Assembly (NCBI GenBank): GCA_002501205.1
Contig: DLRW01000048.1
Coordinates: 17,755-44,912, forward strand
DNA length: 27,158 nucleotides
Direction of reading: 5' to 3'
Source: Flavobacteriales bacterium UBA7878
Lineage (GTDB): Bacteria > Bacteroidota > Bacteroidia > Flavobacteriales > Schleiferiaceae
In this document: piece by piece, positions 7,909 to 16,457 of the stretch
Layout: every line of letters begins with the position of its first letter
Position numbering within the stretch: position 1 is the first letter of the stretch
Position numbers and translations under genes: made by a program
Notes under the pieces: generated by a model
Databases searched by the model: none
Seen by the model: only the letters and a program-made list of their open reading frames with translations
Told to the model about the DNA's origin: nothing

Positions 7909-9447
7909 TTACCAGTGGTAGGATACACCCAACTGGAAAGAATACCGTAATTCATTCCTGTCGTACAGCACAAAATCTTGTTGCAGGGGATAGCGAAGCT
8001 GCACGCGTCCCAGAACGGACCAACGATCACTAAATCGCCAACTCGCACCAGGTTGTAATAAGGCACTCATTCCAAATAAAGTTTGGCTTCCGCTTTCATC
8101 TTCGGAATAAGCCAAAACCTGTTGTAATGCCAGCCCACCGGCCAGTTGAAACTGCCAATTGCCTTTACCCATTTGGTAACCATACAAAAGCGGCAGTTCG
8201 GCAAAATAATAAGCCCTTACTCTTTGGTTTACGATATTCGTCCGGTATTGGTTTGTATCTACACTTAAATTAATTGTGGTGTCGCTTACGATTCTACGAG
8301 TAGTATCATAGACATAGTGCCCGGCCTGAAAGGAATCAATAACCCATTGGCGACTCACTTCAATCACTTCACGGTCCTGAATATTGGTTTGCCAAGTACT
8401 ATCAATTCGCATTATTTGGGAAGGCACATTGATCGTATAAGGTTGCTCTACCCTATAATACCCCAGTCCTACACTTAAGAACTGATGACGCTTTTGCCAT
8501 TGCAATTCAGCTGCAGGACCATAGGCCCAAAGTGAGTTGGATTTCAGATCATTTTGCAATCCGGCGAATAGGCTTAGTCGGTTCAATTCAAAACCGCTTT
8601 CCTTACGGATAAACTCATCTTCCTCTTCCTCCTCTTCAGGAGCAAGCTTGGGTTCTTCATTAGTTCCAGCCTCTGCTTCAGTGGATGCCTCTTCCTTATC
8701 GGTGGTTTCATCTTCTTGCAAAGAACCACTTTGATTGGATGCCTCACTTTCGGATAGTTGATCTGAAGCTGCGGAATTACTTTCTGAATTTCCCATTGCA
8801 TTTTGGGATTTAAATTCCGCTTGATCATTTAAACCAGAGGAAAGGGGTTCATCTCCATTCGACATTTCTTCAGCCTGCCGATTTATGAGTTCAGTCCTTC
8901 TTAGGGTGCTTTCAGCAGCCACAGCTTTATTAGACTTAAAAGTGTTTTGAAGGCTGTTCCCCTCCTGCTTATCAATGGTAATTGCTGCAGCTACAGCTTG
9001 CTCGGCTTCGGTATTTTGTGGCTCCGAATCTTTAGTAAAAGCTACCGCGGAATAACCTGACTCCTGTCCTTCTTCCTTCAGGTTTGGATCGATCTCTAAT
9101 TCAGACGATCCCGTGCTTGGTCCTTCCTGCCTTTCTACATCTCGGTCGGCATCAGGTATTCCCACAGTAGTTTGATTTGAATTTTTAGGTAAGGGAGCTT
9201 CCAGGCTAGACTCACTATTCCCAACTCCACTCTCCCCTGAAGAGCGAGGCCAGAAATACAAGGAACCCATGCCCAGCATTAAGCCAATTAGTCCGGCAAC
9301 CAGCCAGCTAAACCAAGAATTTTTAGGGGCAGCCGGAGCTAAAGCCGGCTGGGCTGCAATTTTAGCCTGCATAGCCTCCCAGTCCGCAGGGGTCGGACCA
9401 TCGGCATTTGCACCAATTTTATTTTTAAATTTATCCCAATCGGCCAT
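7909..9447 (-). CDS. Membrane-anchored protein with acidic linker and beta-barrel-like C-terminus, partner of the ECF sigma factor
   Basis: The 512-residue product is not a named family I can identify with certainty. Residues 1-43 are soluble with two DW....KI-type helices (DWDKFKNKI, DWEAMQAKI). Residues 44-66 form one hydrophobic helix (WFSWLVAGLIGLMLGMGSLYFW). Residues 67-285 are low-complexity, rich in Glu, Ser and Asn, with a run of six glutamates. Residues 286-512 alternate aromatic and polar strands and end SFQLGVSYHW, as in porin-family outer-membrane barrels. The start overlaps the sigma-factor stop (TGATG), so it is probably the anti-sigma or sensor partner, with the N-terminus in the cytoplasm binding sigma. 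A direct link from inner to outer membrane is possible but unproven. Confidence 0.65.
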   Translation of the reverse strand: MADWDKFKNKIGANADGPTPADWEAMQAKIAAQPALAPAAPKNSWFSWLVAGLIGLMLGMGSLYFWPRSSGESGVGNSESSLEAPLPKNSNQTTVGIPDADRDVERQEGPSTGSSELEIDPNLKEEGQESGYSAVAFTKDSEPQNTEAEQAVAAAITIDKQEGNSLQNTFKSNKAVAAESTLRRTELINRQAEEMSNGDEPLSSGLNDQAEFKSQNAMGNSESNSAASDQLSESEASNQSGSLQEDETTDKEEASTEAEAGTNEEPKLAPEEEEEEDEFIRKESGFELNRLSLFAGLQNDLKSNSLWAYGPAAELQWQKRHQFLSVGLGYYRVEQPYTINVPSQIMRIDSTWQTNIQDREVIEVSRQWVIDSFQAGHYVYDTTRRIVSDTTINLSVDTNQYRTNIVNQRVRAYYFAELPLLYGYQMGKGNWQFQLAGGLALQQVLAYSEDESGSQTLFGMSALLQPGASWRFSDRWSVLGRVQLRYPLQQDFVLYDRNELRYSFQLGVSYHW

Positions 9448-10016
9448 CAGATCACTTTCTTTAATGCTTGTTTATGGCTGAGTTCTTTTCTAAGCAGCTC
9501 TTTGGCTTTATTTAAATAGCGTTTGGAGCTCCGTTCAGAGCATTCGAGTTTGGAAGCTATTTCCTTATGTTGGTAGCCCTCCCATTCGTAGAGGACAAAG
9601 ACCATTCGTTCGGGTTCTGGTAAGTGATAAATCAACTCCTTTACTTCTTCGGCCGACATCTCATCGACCACCTTAACCAGTCCGGGGTTTAAATGGGGTT
9701 CTTCCAATTCGGCATCGGTTTCCTTCAAATCCGTTTGCTCTTTATACCGCTTTTCGCGGCGGTATTCATCAATTGCGGTTCGCACCGTAATACTGGAAAT
9801 CCAGGGTAAGAAATCCTGTTTCTCATCGTAGGAATCCAGGTTCAGTAATATTTTCAGAAAGGCGTCATTTAACAAGGAAACAGCGTCCTCTCTTTGCTTC
9901 TTATAGCGGAAACATATGGCCAATAGATAGTCAAAGCAGTGGTGATACAAATCAAACTGCGCTTGCCGATCATTCTTTCGGCATTGACTAATTATTTTGG
10001 TCAGCTTCCTATCCAT
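9447..10016 (-). CDS. RNA polymerase sigma factor, ECF (sigma-70 family)
   Basis: The 189-residue protein has the ECF layout: region 2 at about 20-90 (including DAVSLLNDAFLKIL and FLPWISSITVRTAIDEYRR), an acidic linker, and region 4 at about 125-178 with the HTH GYQHKEIASKLECSERSSKRYL. Regions 1 and 3 are absent. It directs RNA polymerase to a small set of promoters when released from its partner. Its stop shares one base with the start of the membrane-anchored gene, the usual sigma/anti-sigma arrangement. The trigger cannot be read from sequence. No self-type promoter was recognised in the 170 bp upstream. Confidence 0.88.
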   Translation of the reverse strand: MDRKLTKIISQCRKNDRQAQFDLYHHCFDYLLAICFRYKKQREDAVSLLNDAFLKILLNLDSYDEKQDFLPWISSITVRTAIDEYRREKRYKEQTDLKETDAELEEPHLNPGLVKVVDEMSAEEVKELIYHLPEPERMVFVLYEWEGYQHKEIASKLECSERSSKRYLNKAKELLRKELSHKQALKKVI

Positions 10017-10186
10017 TCTATTCTAAGTTAAGGAATGTCATTTTGGAAATTTCGACAAACCTCAACTCCGGTCTGAGTTTTGGAAATCATTCATGAAATA
10101 GCGAGCTAAATTTACTAATGCATATGCTCTCTGCCATCTCAATCCAAATTCCCTGTTCACAACCTTGACCCCAAGCCCAGCTACGG

Positions 10187-10214
10187 AAAAAGCGCCCCGG
10201 TTATCCCGGGACGC
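10187..10214 (-). terminator. Terminator of the PKD/T9SS gene
   Basis: GCGCCCCGG (10192-10200) pairs with CCGGGACGC (10206-10214), a G+C-rich 9-bp stem with one G-U wobble on the minus strand and a 5-nt loop, followed by five T (complement of 10187-10191). It lies 24 bp past the stop. Confidence 0.85.
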
Positions 10215-10237
10215 CTTCTTTCCAAGGGCTGATGATT

Positions 10238-11785
10238 TTAGTGTACGATCAATCGAAGCGTTTTGCTGGCGGTTGCGGCATAAACACGCACCAGGTAAGC
10301 TCCGCGGGGAAGATCGTTAATCTCTAAGCTAGCTGCTTCAGAAGGACTAACACTAAGCACTTCTTGACCGGCTAAGGATAATACCGATACATTTTCCACC
10401 TTCAAAGCAGGGTCCCAGCTTAGGGTCACCTTCTCATTAGCAGGGTTAGGATACATCGCTAAACTTTCATCAAGCAAGTTTTCTTCTAATCCAACGGTTG
10501 CTGGGTCAATTACATTAATGGTAAACCCACCAGTTTGACCTTTGTAAACCAAGTTTCCATTAGAGTCGAATCCAATAGAGTCACAGAATGTACTCATGCA
10601 AGAGTCACCTTGAGCATCCACCGCCATAATGGTTAAGCATACATTGTATACACCAGTGTTGGCATAGGTATGACTTGGATACTGAGTGTTGATTACAGTA
10701 CCGTCACCAAAGTCCCAGCTGTAGCTGAAAATGGTTCCGTTAGAGTAAGAGCTTTCCCAGATGATCAATTGATTTTGGAATAAACCGGAGTTTACAGTGT
10801 CTACTGCATAGTATGCATTACACATGATTGGGTTACCACCGCCACCGGTGCTTCCACCTACATAAACGCTATCGCAGAAAGTAGAATTACAAGTATCATT
10901 TCCTAATACGGATGTAATGCTTAAACAAACGGCATAGTAACCAGTGCTGCTGTAAGTATGGGTAGGAGCCAAAGCATTAGGGCCGGAAGCAGTGGTTCCG
11001 TCACCAAACTGCCAGTCATAGTTAATGATAGTACCATTAGTGATAGAAGCATCACGATACATCATAGCATAACCACCAGCGGTTGCACCCAAGGTATCCG
11101 CAGTAAAATCAGCAGTACAGTTCACGGTAGTACCACCGCCGCCATTTCCAGCAATGCTGAACGAAATAGGAGAGCAAGAACTATCTACACGAGAGTAGGT
11201 AATGTTATAAGGAGCAGTGTACTGGTTCATACCAAAGCTCAAACTATCGTAGTTTGAAGAAGTAAAACCACCTGAACCAGTACCATTAACAGTCCAATGT
11301 CCGGGGATATTACTCGGTAAGTTAGTCTGACTGAACTCCAATAAAGGATAAGCCTCCACTAAAATGTAGCTGTTTGCAGGAGATGCAAATGAATCTACAC
11401 GGAAGATGGCGTCACAATCACCGGGCATGCAGCTTAAAGCTAAAGTTCCGGTAATGTTGGCTCCGGCAGAGGTTAATACACTGCCACCCCAGATCACATT
11501 TCCACTGCAATCTTTGGTAGCATAAAATACTGTGTCACCCACGTTAACATTCCAAAGGTTAAAGGTGGCTACACCATTACCACTGGTAAAAAGAGGGTAA
11601 TCGAAATTTTCCATAGTTGGTCCAGCTGCTCCGCCATTGGCAAAGAACTTGGCATCCGAACTGTAGTAAAATACGTTTACGCCATGTGCGGGTACACCAT
11701 TGTCCGTTACGGTAACCGTAAGGGTAGATTGGGCAGCCACACTTAAGCTGAAAACGCTTAATAGAGCTAATACTAATTTCTTCAT
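10238..11785 (-). CDS. Secreted PKD-repeat protein with type IX secretion C-terminal sorting domain
   Basis: This 515-residue protein has a signal peptide (MKKLVLALLSVFSLSVAAQ). An N-terminal beta-rich region (about 20-115) is followed by an undefined middle. Two PKD domains lie at about 223-310 and 322-407, each with the WDFGDGT-type motif (YDWQFGDGT, YSWDFGDGT) and a HTYxxTGxYxVCL strand. The last part (438-515) is a type A sorting domain: LAMYPNPANEKVTLSW, then a beta core with LPRGAYLVRV and a basic end (KTLRLIVH). The sorting domain is cleaved after passage through the type IX system, leaving the protein secreted or on the cell surface. Paired cysteines near the PKD domains suggest disulfides. 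No catalytic domain was recognised, so it is probably an adhesin or structural protein. It is a single-gene unit with a strong terminator. Confidence 0.88.
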   Translation of the reverse strand: MKKLVLALLSVFSLSVAAQSTLTVTVTDNGVPAHGVNVFYYSSDAKFFANGGAAGPTMENFDYPLFTSGNGVATFNLWNVNVGDTVFYATKDCSGNVIWGGSVLTSAGANITGTLALSCMPGDCDAIFRVDSFASPANSYILVEAYPLLEFSQTNLPSNIPGHWTVNGTGSGGFTSSNYDSLSFGMNQYTAPYNITYSRVDSSCSPISFSIAGNGGGGTTVNCTADFTADTLGATAGGYAMMYRDASITNGTIINYDWQFGDGTTASGPNALAPTHTYSSTGYYAVCLSITSVLGNDTCNSTFCDSVYVGGSTGGGGNPIMCNAYYAVDTVNSGLFQNQLIIWESSYSNGTIFSYSWDFGDGTVINTQYPSHTYANTGVYNVCLTIMAVDAQGDSCMSTFCDSIGFDSNGNLVYKGQTGGFTINVIDPATVGLEENLLDESLAMYPNPANEKVTLSWDPALKVENVSVLSLAGQEVLSVSPSEAASLEINDLPRGAYLVRVYAATASKTLRLIVH

Positions 11786-11872
11786 TGTAAGAGATTTTGA
11801 TTCTTGTATTAGCTAATACGGATCTCAGCCTTCAAAAGGGACAGCCCTTCCTAAATATTTTTCTTTATCCAT

Positions 11873-11903
11873 AAAAAAACCCGGGTATCTCAAGCCCGGG
11901 TTT
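11873..11903 (-). terminator. Terminator of the marR-fadN-fadA operon
   Basis: AAACCCGGG (11877-11885) and CCCGGGTTT (11895-11903) form a perfect 9-bp stem with a 9-nt loop, followed on the minus strand by a run of seven T (complement of 11873-11879). It begins 26 bp after the fadA stop. Confidence 0.9.
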
Positions 11904-11928
11904 CCTACAAATCAGCGTATTCTTGGTT

Positions 11929-13104
11929 CTATAAAAGCTCGTAGATGCCCGCAGCACCCTGACCTTCACCTACGCACATGGTTACCATGCCGTATTTCTG
12001 ATCACGTTTTTTCAATTCATTAAAGATCTGCACCGATAATTTAGCACCAGTACAGCCCAGTGGGTGGCCCATCGCAATAGCCCCACCATTCACATTTACT
12101 TTGGATGGATCCAAATCCAATTCGCGAATCACCGCTAAGGACTGTGAGGCAAAGGCTTCATTCAATTCGATTAAATCAATATCATCCTTTTTCATGCCTG
12201 CCGCCTTCAAGGCCTTGGGAATAGCATCCACCGGACCAATGCCCATAACTCGAGGCTCAACGCCTACCACTTGATAGTTTAATAAGCGAGCTATCGGCTT
12301 CAATCCTAATTCATTTACCATCTTCTCGCTCATCACCACCACAAAGGCCGCCCCATCACTCATCTGTGAAGAGTTTCCAGCAGTAACAGAACCACGTGCA
12401 GCGAATACCGGACGTAATTTAGCCATGGCCTCAACATTGGTTCCCTTACGCGGCCCTTCATCCGTATCCACCGTATAGGTGCGTACCTGACGTTTTTCAT
12501 TTTCATCCAAGTAGATTTCCTCCACTTCGATAGGTACAATATCATCCTTAAAGCGACCTTCTGCAATAGCATTTAAGGCCTTCATATGGGATTCGTATCC
12601 AAATTGATCTTGATCCTCACGTGATACCTTATACTGTTGAGCCACCGCTTCAGCAGTAAGCCCCATATTATTGTAGTAGTCGGCATGCTGCTTGGCCAGC
12701 TCATAGCTAGGCACCACCTTATACCCCCCCATGGGAACATAGCTCATGCTTTCTACTCCACCAGCTATAATGCAATCGGCAATACCCGCGTGAATCTTAG
12801 CAGAAGCAATGGCAATAGACTCCAGTCCACTGGCACACCAGCGGTTTACGGTAGCCCCGGGAACTTTCACTGTATCCAATCCCATTAAAGAGACCAGGCG
12901 CCCCATGTTCATTCCTTGTTCTGCCTCCGGCATGGCATTCCCCACTATCACATCATCAATGCGTTCCTTATCCAATTGGGGCATATCCTTCAGGATTTCC
13001 CGAATTAAGGTGCCCGCCAAGTTATCCGGACGCGTAAATCGAAATACACCCCGAGGAGCTTTACCTACGGCAGTACGTTTTGCGGCTACTATGTATGCGT
13101 TCAT
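11929..13104 (-). CDS. fadA: Acetyl-CoA C-acyltransferase (3-ketoacyl-CoA thiolase)
   Basis: The 391-residue thiolase performs the last step of beta-oxidation, cleaving 3-ketoacyl-CoA with CoA to acetyl-CoA and a shortened acyl-CoA. The nucleophile is C90 (NRWCASGLESIA), H347 lies in GGAIAMGHPLGCTGA, and the proton-transfer cysteine C377 is in MCVGEGQGAAGIYE. All three are intact. The length is normal for the family. It is the last gene of the marR-fadN-fadA unit, but a four-helix-bundle gene sits between it and fadN, leaving 67 bp before the fadA start. Biosynthetic acetoacetyl-CoA thiolase is the alternative; pairing with FadN favours degradation. Confidence 0.93.
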   Translation of the reverse strand: MNAYIVAAKRTAVGKAPRGVFRFTRPDNLAGTLIREILKDMPQLDKERIDDVIVGNAMPEAEQGMNMGRLVSLMGLDTVKVPGATVNRWCASGLESIAIASAKIHAGIADCIIAGGVESMSYVPMGGYKVVPSYELAKQHADYYNNMGLTAEAVAQQYKVSREDQDQFGYESHMKALNAIAEGRFKDDIVPIEVEEIYLDENEKRQVRTYTVDTDEGPRKGTNVEAMAKLRPVFAARGSVTAGNSSQMSDGAAFVVVMSEKMVNELGLKPIARLLNYQVVGVEPRVMGIGPVDAIPKALKAAGMKKDDIDLIELNEAFASQSLAVIRELDLDPSKVNVNGGAIAMGHPLGCTGAKLSVQIFNELKKRDQKYGMVTMCVGEGQGAAGIYELL

Positions 13105-13144
13105 CTAATATTGTTTTTAGTTCTATATTTTACTTAGGCAGATT

Positions 13145-13558
13145 TGAGATATGAGAATTGAGATATGAGAATCAATGGGTCTTTAATTTGGATTGGAAAC
13201 TGAATATCATTTTCTGCAATTCATCTAATTCTGAAATAATCCAATTAAAGGATTCTGACTCTTCCAAAATTTTTAATCTCTGAGATAATAGCAATTGAGT
13301 TTCAACTTCATTGATTGAACCATTTGCCATATCTAAAAATCGACTAAAATCCATATCTGTTTTTCTCCCTGCTCCTTCAGCGATGTTTGATGGAATAGAA
13401 ACTACAGCACGACGAATCTGAGATTTCAGGCCAAATCTTTCTTCATCAGGAAAACCTTGGCTTAGTTCATAAACCTTTTCAGAAATCCCCATCGCTCTTT
13501 GCCATATTTTCAAATCCTTGTACTTGTGCATTTCTCACATCTCACATCTCACATCTCA
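13145..13558. repeat. Inverted heptad-repeat ends bracketing the four-helix-bundle gene (candidate mobile cassette)
   Basis: Left end 13145-13172 is four heptads: TGAGATA, TGAGAAT, TGAGATA, TGAGAAT. Right end 13531-13558, read on the minus strand, is also four heptads: TGAGATG three times, then TGAGAAA. The two 28-bp ends are thus inverted relative to each other. The left end shares its last base with the stop codon of the enclosed gene (13172-13174), and the right end shares its first base with the start codon (13529-13531). The outer border of the right end lies 3 bp from the fadN stop TAA (13562-13564). The arrangement looks like an inserted unit; target duplication is not evident. Confidence 0.75.
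13172..13531 (-). CDS. Four-helix-bundle protein (23S rRNA intervening-sequence protein family)
   Basis: This 119-residue helical protein has the family signature: YKDLKIWQRAMGISEKVYEL at the start, FGLKSQIRRAVVSIPSNIAEG around 34-54, and FLDMANGSINEVETQLLLS around 65-83. Relatives are encoded inside 23S rRNA intervening sequences in some bacteria and as stand-alone genes in many Bacteroidota; the accessory protein Avd of diversity-generating retroelements has the same fold. No function is firmly established. Here it sits between fadN and fadA, same strand, exactly framed by inverted heptad repeats. The GTGAGAA of the repeat lies just before its ATG and may serve as ribosome binding region. 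It appears intact. It probably rides on the fad transcript and has no evident metabolic role. Confidence 0.88.
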   Translation of the reverse strand: MHKYKDLKIWQRAMGISEKVYELSQGFPDEERFGLKSQIRRAVVSIPSNIAEGAGRKTDMDFSRFLDMANGSINEVETQLLLSQRLKILEESESFNWIISELDELQKMIFSFQSKLKTH

Positions 13559-13561
13559 TAT

Positions 13562-15967
13562 TTAGTTCCTCAACGGCCTCCCAGTCTTCAACATATGCTG
13601 GATACGCTCCAGGGTTTTCTTTTCGGTGCAGAGGCTTAGGAAGGCTTCACGCTCAAGGTCGAGGAGGTATTGCTCTGATACGAATGTGGGTTCCGAAAGA
13701 TCTCCGCCACTCATAACGTAAGCGAGTTTCTCAACCATTTTCTTTTCATGTTCGGTGATATAGCCGCCTTCTAACATGGTGTGGGCACCTACGGTAAACA
13801 TGCCCAGGGCCTGACGACCTAGTACTTTTATATCGCGTTCGCGAATAGGCATTTGATAGCCGGTTTCCGCTAAGGCTAGTGCACGTTCTTTGGCATCGGC
13901 AATCAAACGATGACGGTTCATGGAAATGCCATCCCGACCATCTACAAATAAGCCCATATCAAAGGCTTCTTTCGCCGACTTAGCAACCTGCGCCTGACCG
14001 ATTTTGAATAAATTCTCACGATAGGCATTGGTTTCGATATCATCTTTCACATAGCGAAGGCCTGCTCTACGGGTCAATTCTTTGGTACCACCGCCGCCAG
14101 GAATTACGCCTACTCCAAACTCAACCAAACCGATATAGGTTTCGGCCGCTGCTTGTACCGCATCCGCGTGAAGCGACATCTCACAACCGCCCCCCAAAGT
14201 CATTTGATGCGGAGCCACCACCACTGGTATGGAAGAATAGCGTACCCGCATCATGGTATCCTGGAAGTATTTGATGGCGAAATTTAATTCATCATACTCT
14301 TGTTCAATAGCCATCATAAAGATCATCGCCAGGTTGGCACCCACGGAGAAATTATCCCCTTGATTGGAGATCACTACTCCTTGATAATCCTGCTCAGCCA
14401 GCTCAATACCTTTATTGATACCAGCTAAAACTCCACTGCCTAAGGAATTCATTTTGGAGCGGAACTCAATATTGAGGATTCCATCGCCAAGGTCTTCAAT
14501 GGCGCATTCCTTATTCTTCCAAACTGTTTTGCTGGGGCGAATATGATCCAATACGATAAAGCTCTTTCCACCCGGTAAAGCCTGATAGTTCTTATCGCCA
14601 ATATTGTAATAGTAACCCTGACCTTCCTTCACGGTATAGAAGGAAGTATGTCCGGCAGCTTGCATTTCTTTCACCCAGGGAGCCAGGCTCAATCCTTCAG
14701 CTTCAATCAGTTTAATTCCCTTCTCGAAACCAATGGCATCCCAAATTTCGAAGGGACCATGCTTCCAACCAAAACCAGCCCGCATACCTTGATCGATCCG
14801 GAATAGATCATCTGCAATTTCTGGAATACGATTAGCCGCATAAGCCATAACTCCGGCTACAGAACGACGGTAAAATTCACCCGCCTTATCCTTGCCACCA
14901 ATCAGCACTTTCCAGCGCTCACGCACATCGTCGATGGTTTTAGTAAGCTCGAGGGTAGCAAATTTACTGCGCTTTTGAGAGGTGTATTCTAAGGTATCTA
15001 AATCGAGAGATAAGATTTCTGACTTACCATCCTCGCCTTTTACTTTCTTATAAAAACCTTGACCGGTTTTTGAACCCAACCAATTGTTTTCCTGCATTTT
15101 TTGCAAGAAGCCCGGAAGTTTAAATACCTCTTGCTTCTCATCATGAGGAACCGCGTGAGCTAAACCATTGGCCACGTGAATTAAGGTATCTAAACCCACC
15201 ACATCTGCAGTACGGAAGGTGGCAGATTTCGGACGACCAATCAGCGGTCCGGTGAGCTTGTCGATATCCTCTACACTCAGGCCCATTTCCCCCACTTTAT
15301 GGAAGAGATCCATAATGGCGAAAATGCCTACCCGGTTTGCGATAAAAGCGGGGGTATCCTTACAAAGCACGGTGGTTTTCCCCAAGTAGCGATCGCCATA
15401 GTGCATGAAGAAATCCACTACTTCCGGATCTGTCTTCGGAGTAGGAATAATCTCCAATAATTCCAAATATCGGGGCGGATTAAAGAAGTGGGTTCCCAGG
15501 AAGAATTTCTGGAAATCCTCACTGCGCCCTTCCGTCATTAGATGAATAGGAATTCCACTAGTATTGGAAGAAATAAAGGTTCCCGGCTTGCGATACTGCT
15601 CTACTTTTTCGAATAAGCTTTGCTTGATATCCAAACGCTCCACCACCACTTCGATGATCCAATCGGTTTTGGCGATTTTAGCCAAATCATCATCGAGGTT
15701 ACCGGTTTCAATACGGGAGGCATAGGCCTTATCAAAAAGAGGCGCCGGATTCATCTTTACTGCCTTAGTCAGGCTTTCATTTACAATCCGGTTGCGCACG
15801 GCCTTGTCTTCCAAACTAAGGCCTGCTTTTTCTTCTCTTTCGTTTAATTCGCGCGGAACAATGTCGAGCAAAAGCACACGCACACCAATATTGGCCAAAT
15901 GACAAGCAATCTGACTTCCCATAATACCGGAGCCGATTACCGTTGCGTGTTTAATAGTCTTTTTCAT
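13562..15967 (-). CDS. fadN: 3-hydroxyacyl-CoA dehydrogenase / enoyl-CoA hydratase bifunctional enzyme, FadN-type
   Basis: The 801-residue enzyme hydrates trans-2-enoyl-CoA and oxidises the 3-hydroxyacyl-CoA with NAD+, the two middle steps of beta-oxidation. The dehydrogenase comes first: Rossmann motif GSGIMG (12-17), SSNTSGIP (133-140), HFFNPPRYLELLEI with H160 and E172, and a C-terminal dehydrogenase domain at about 203-300 and again near 365-440. A crotonase domain follows at about 485-690, with oxyanion region DNFSVGAN (538-545) and glutamates E596 (GGGCE) and E616. This order is reversed from E. coli FadB and matches B. subtilis FadN. It starts 4 bp after marR and ends 3 bp before the heptad repeats. 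All active-site motifs look intact. Confidence 0.92.
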   Translation of the reverse strand: MKKTIKHATVIGSGIMGSQIACHLANIGVRVLLLDIVPRELNEREEKAGLSLEDKAVRNRIVNESLTKAVKMNPAPLFDKAYASRIETGNLDDDLAKIAKTDWIIEVVVERLDIKQSLFEKVEQYRKPGTFISSNTSGIPIHLMTEGRSEDFQKFFLGTHFFNPPRYLELLEIIPTPKTDPEVVDFFMHYGDRYLGKTTVLCKDTPAFIANRVGIFAIMDLFHKVGEMGLSVEDIDKLTGPLIGRPKSATFRTADVVGLDTLIHVANGLAHAVPHDEKQEVFKLPGFLQKMQENNWLGSKTGQGFYKKVKGEDGKSEILSLDLDTLEYTSQKRSKFATLELTKTIDDVRERWKVLIGGKDKAGEFYRRSVAGVMAYAANRIPEIADDLFRIDQGMRAGFGWKHGPFEIWDAIGFEKGIKLIEAEGLSLAPWVKEMQAAGHTSFYTVKEGQGYYYNIGDKNYQALPGGKSFIVLDHIRPSKTVWKNKECAIEDLGDGILNIEFRSKMNSLGSGVLAGINKGIELAEQDYQGVVISNQGDNFSVGANLAMIFMMAIEQEYDELNFAIKYFQDTMMRVRYSSIPVVVAPHQMTLGGGCEMSLHADAVQAAAETYIGLVEFGVGVIPGGGGTKELTRRAGLRYVKDDIETNAYRENLFKIGQAQVAKSAKEAFDMGLFVDGRDGISMNRHRLIADAKERALALAETGYQMPIRERDIKVLGRQALGMFTVGAHTMLEGGYITEHEKKMVEKLAYVMSGGDLSEPTFVSEQYLLDLEREAFLSLCTEKKTLERIQHMLKTGRPLRN

Positions 15968-15971
15968 ACAA

Positions 15972-16421
15972 TTACTTTAGTTCTTGAGTTGCGAGTTTAT
16001 TCTCCTGCAGCATGGTTTCGATTCCGGTGATCACCTTAAAGAAGGTCTCCAATTCGGAGGGATTGAATCGATCAAAAACCTGCTGGTTAAATCCAATTAC
16101 GGCCGCCTTGGCATCACGGCGTTTCTCAATCCCAAAGGGGGTTAAAAAAACGAGGACCGATCTCCCGTCTGCCGGATTTGGCTTTCGTTCAATCAGTCCT
16201 TTTTCTTCCATGCTTTTTAAAATGCGAGAGAGACTGGTGGCCTCCATTCCCATTTTGGGACCCAAGGCTGTACTGGGGGTCCCTAATTCTTTATCTATAT
16301 TAAGTAGCACATATCCGGTGGCCATAGTGGCTCCGTATCCTGCGGCTACTTCATTGTACATCTTGGCAATACTTTGCCAGGTACGTTTGATGTGAAAATC
16401 AACTGTTTCTTCGGGTTTCAA
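15972..16421 (-). CDS. MarR-family regulator of the fad genes, with TTG start
   Basis: The 149-residue protein has the MarR winged-helix layout: an N-terminal dimer helix, an HTH (GTPSTALGPKMGMEATSLSRILKSMEEKGLIERK, about 52-85) and the wing motif NPADGRSVLVFLTPFG (87-102). It is the first gene of the operon and lies 4 bp before fadN. The start is TTG at 16419-16421, forced by an in-frame TAA three codons upstream (16428-16430); the next ATG would remove the first helix. The palindrome at 16458-16471 in its promoter recurs before fadE, so it most likely represses its own operon and fadE, released by an acyl-CoA. Ligand and mode are inference. Confidence 0.88.
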   Translation of the reverse strand: MKPEETVDFHIKRTWQSIAKMYNEVAAGYGATMATGYVLLNIDKELGTPSTALGPKMGMEATSLSRILKSMEEKGLIERKPNPADGRSVLVFLTPFGIEKRRDAKAAVIGFNQQVFDRFNPSELETFFKVITGIETMLQENKLATQELK

Positions 16422-16443
16422 GCGCTTTTATTTTGAAGCTGCG

Positions 16444-16451
16444 CTAAGATA
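16444..16451 (-). promoter_or_regulatory. Possible -7 box of the marR-fadN-fadA promoter
   Basis: On the minus strand TATCTTAG differs by one base from TAnnTTTG and lies 22 bp before the TTG start, 6 bp downstream of the palindromic operator. The placement of box and operator mimics that at fadE. The match is imperfect, so this is tentative. Confidence 0.4.
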
Positions 16452-16457
16452 TAAAAA

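Noticed and set aside
10238..11785. Secreted protease or glycosidase
   Set aside because: Only PKD and sorting domains plus an unclassified N-terminal beta region are visible; no catalytic motif was found.
13172..13531. Part of a diversity-generating retroelement (Avd-like protein)
   Set aside because: The fold is shared with Avd, but there is no reverse transcriptase, template repeat or variable repeat in the window.
13145..13558. Heptads as a short CRISPR array
   Set aside because: The units are contiguous 7-mers without spacers, and the two clusters are inverted around a protein gene.
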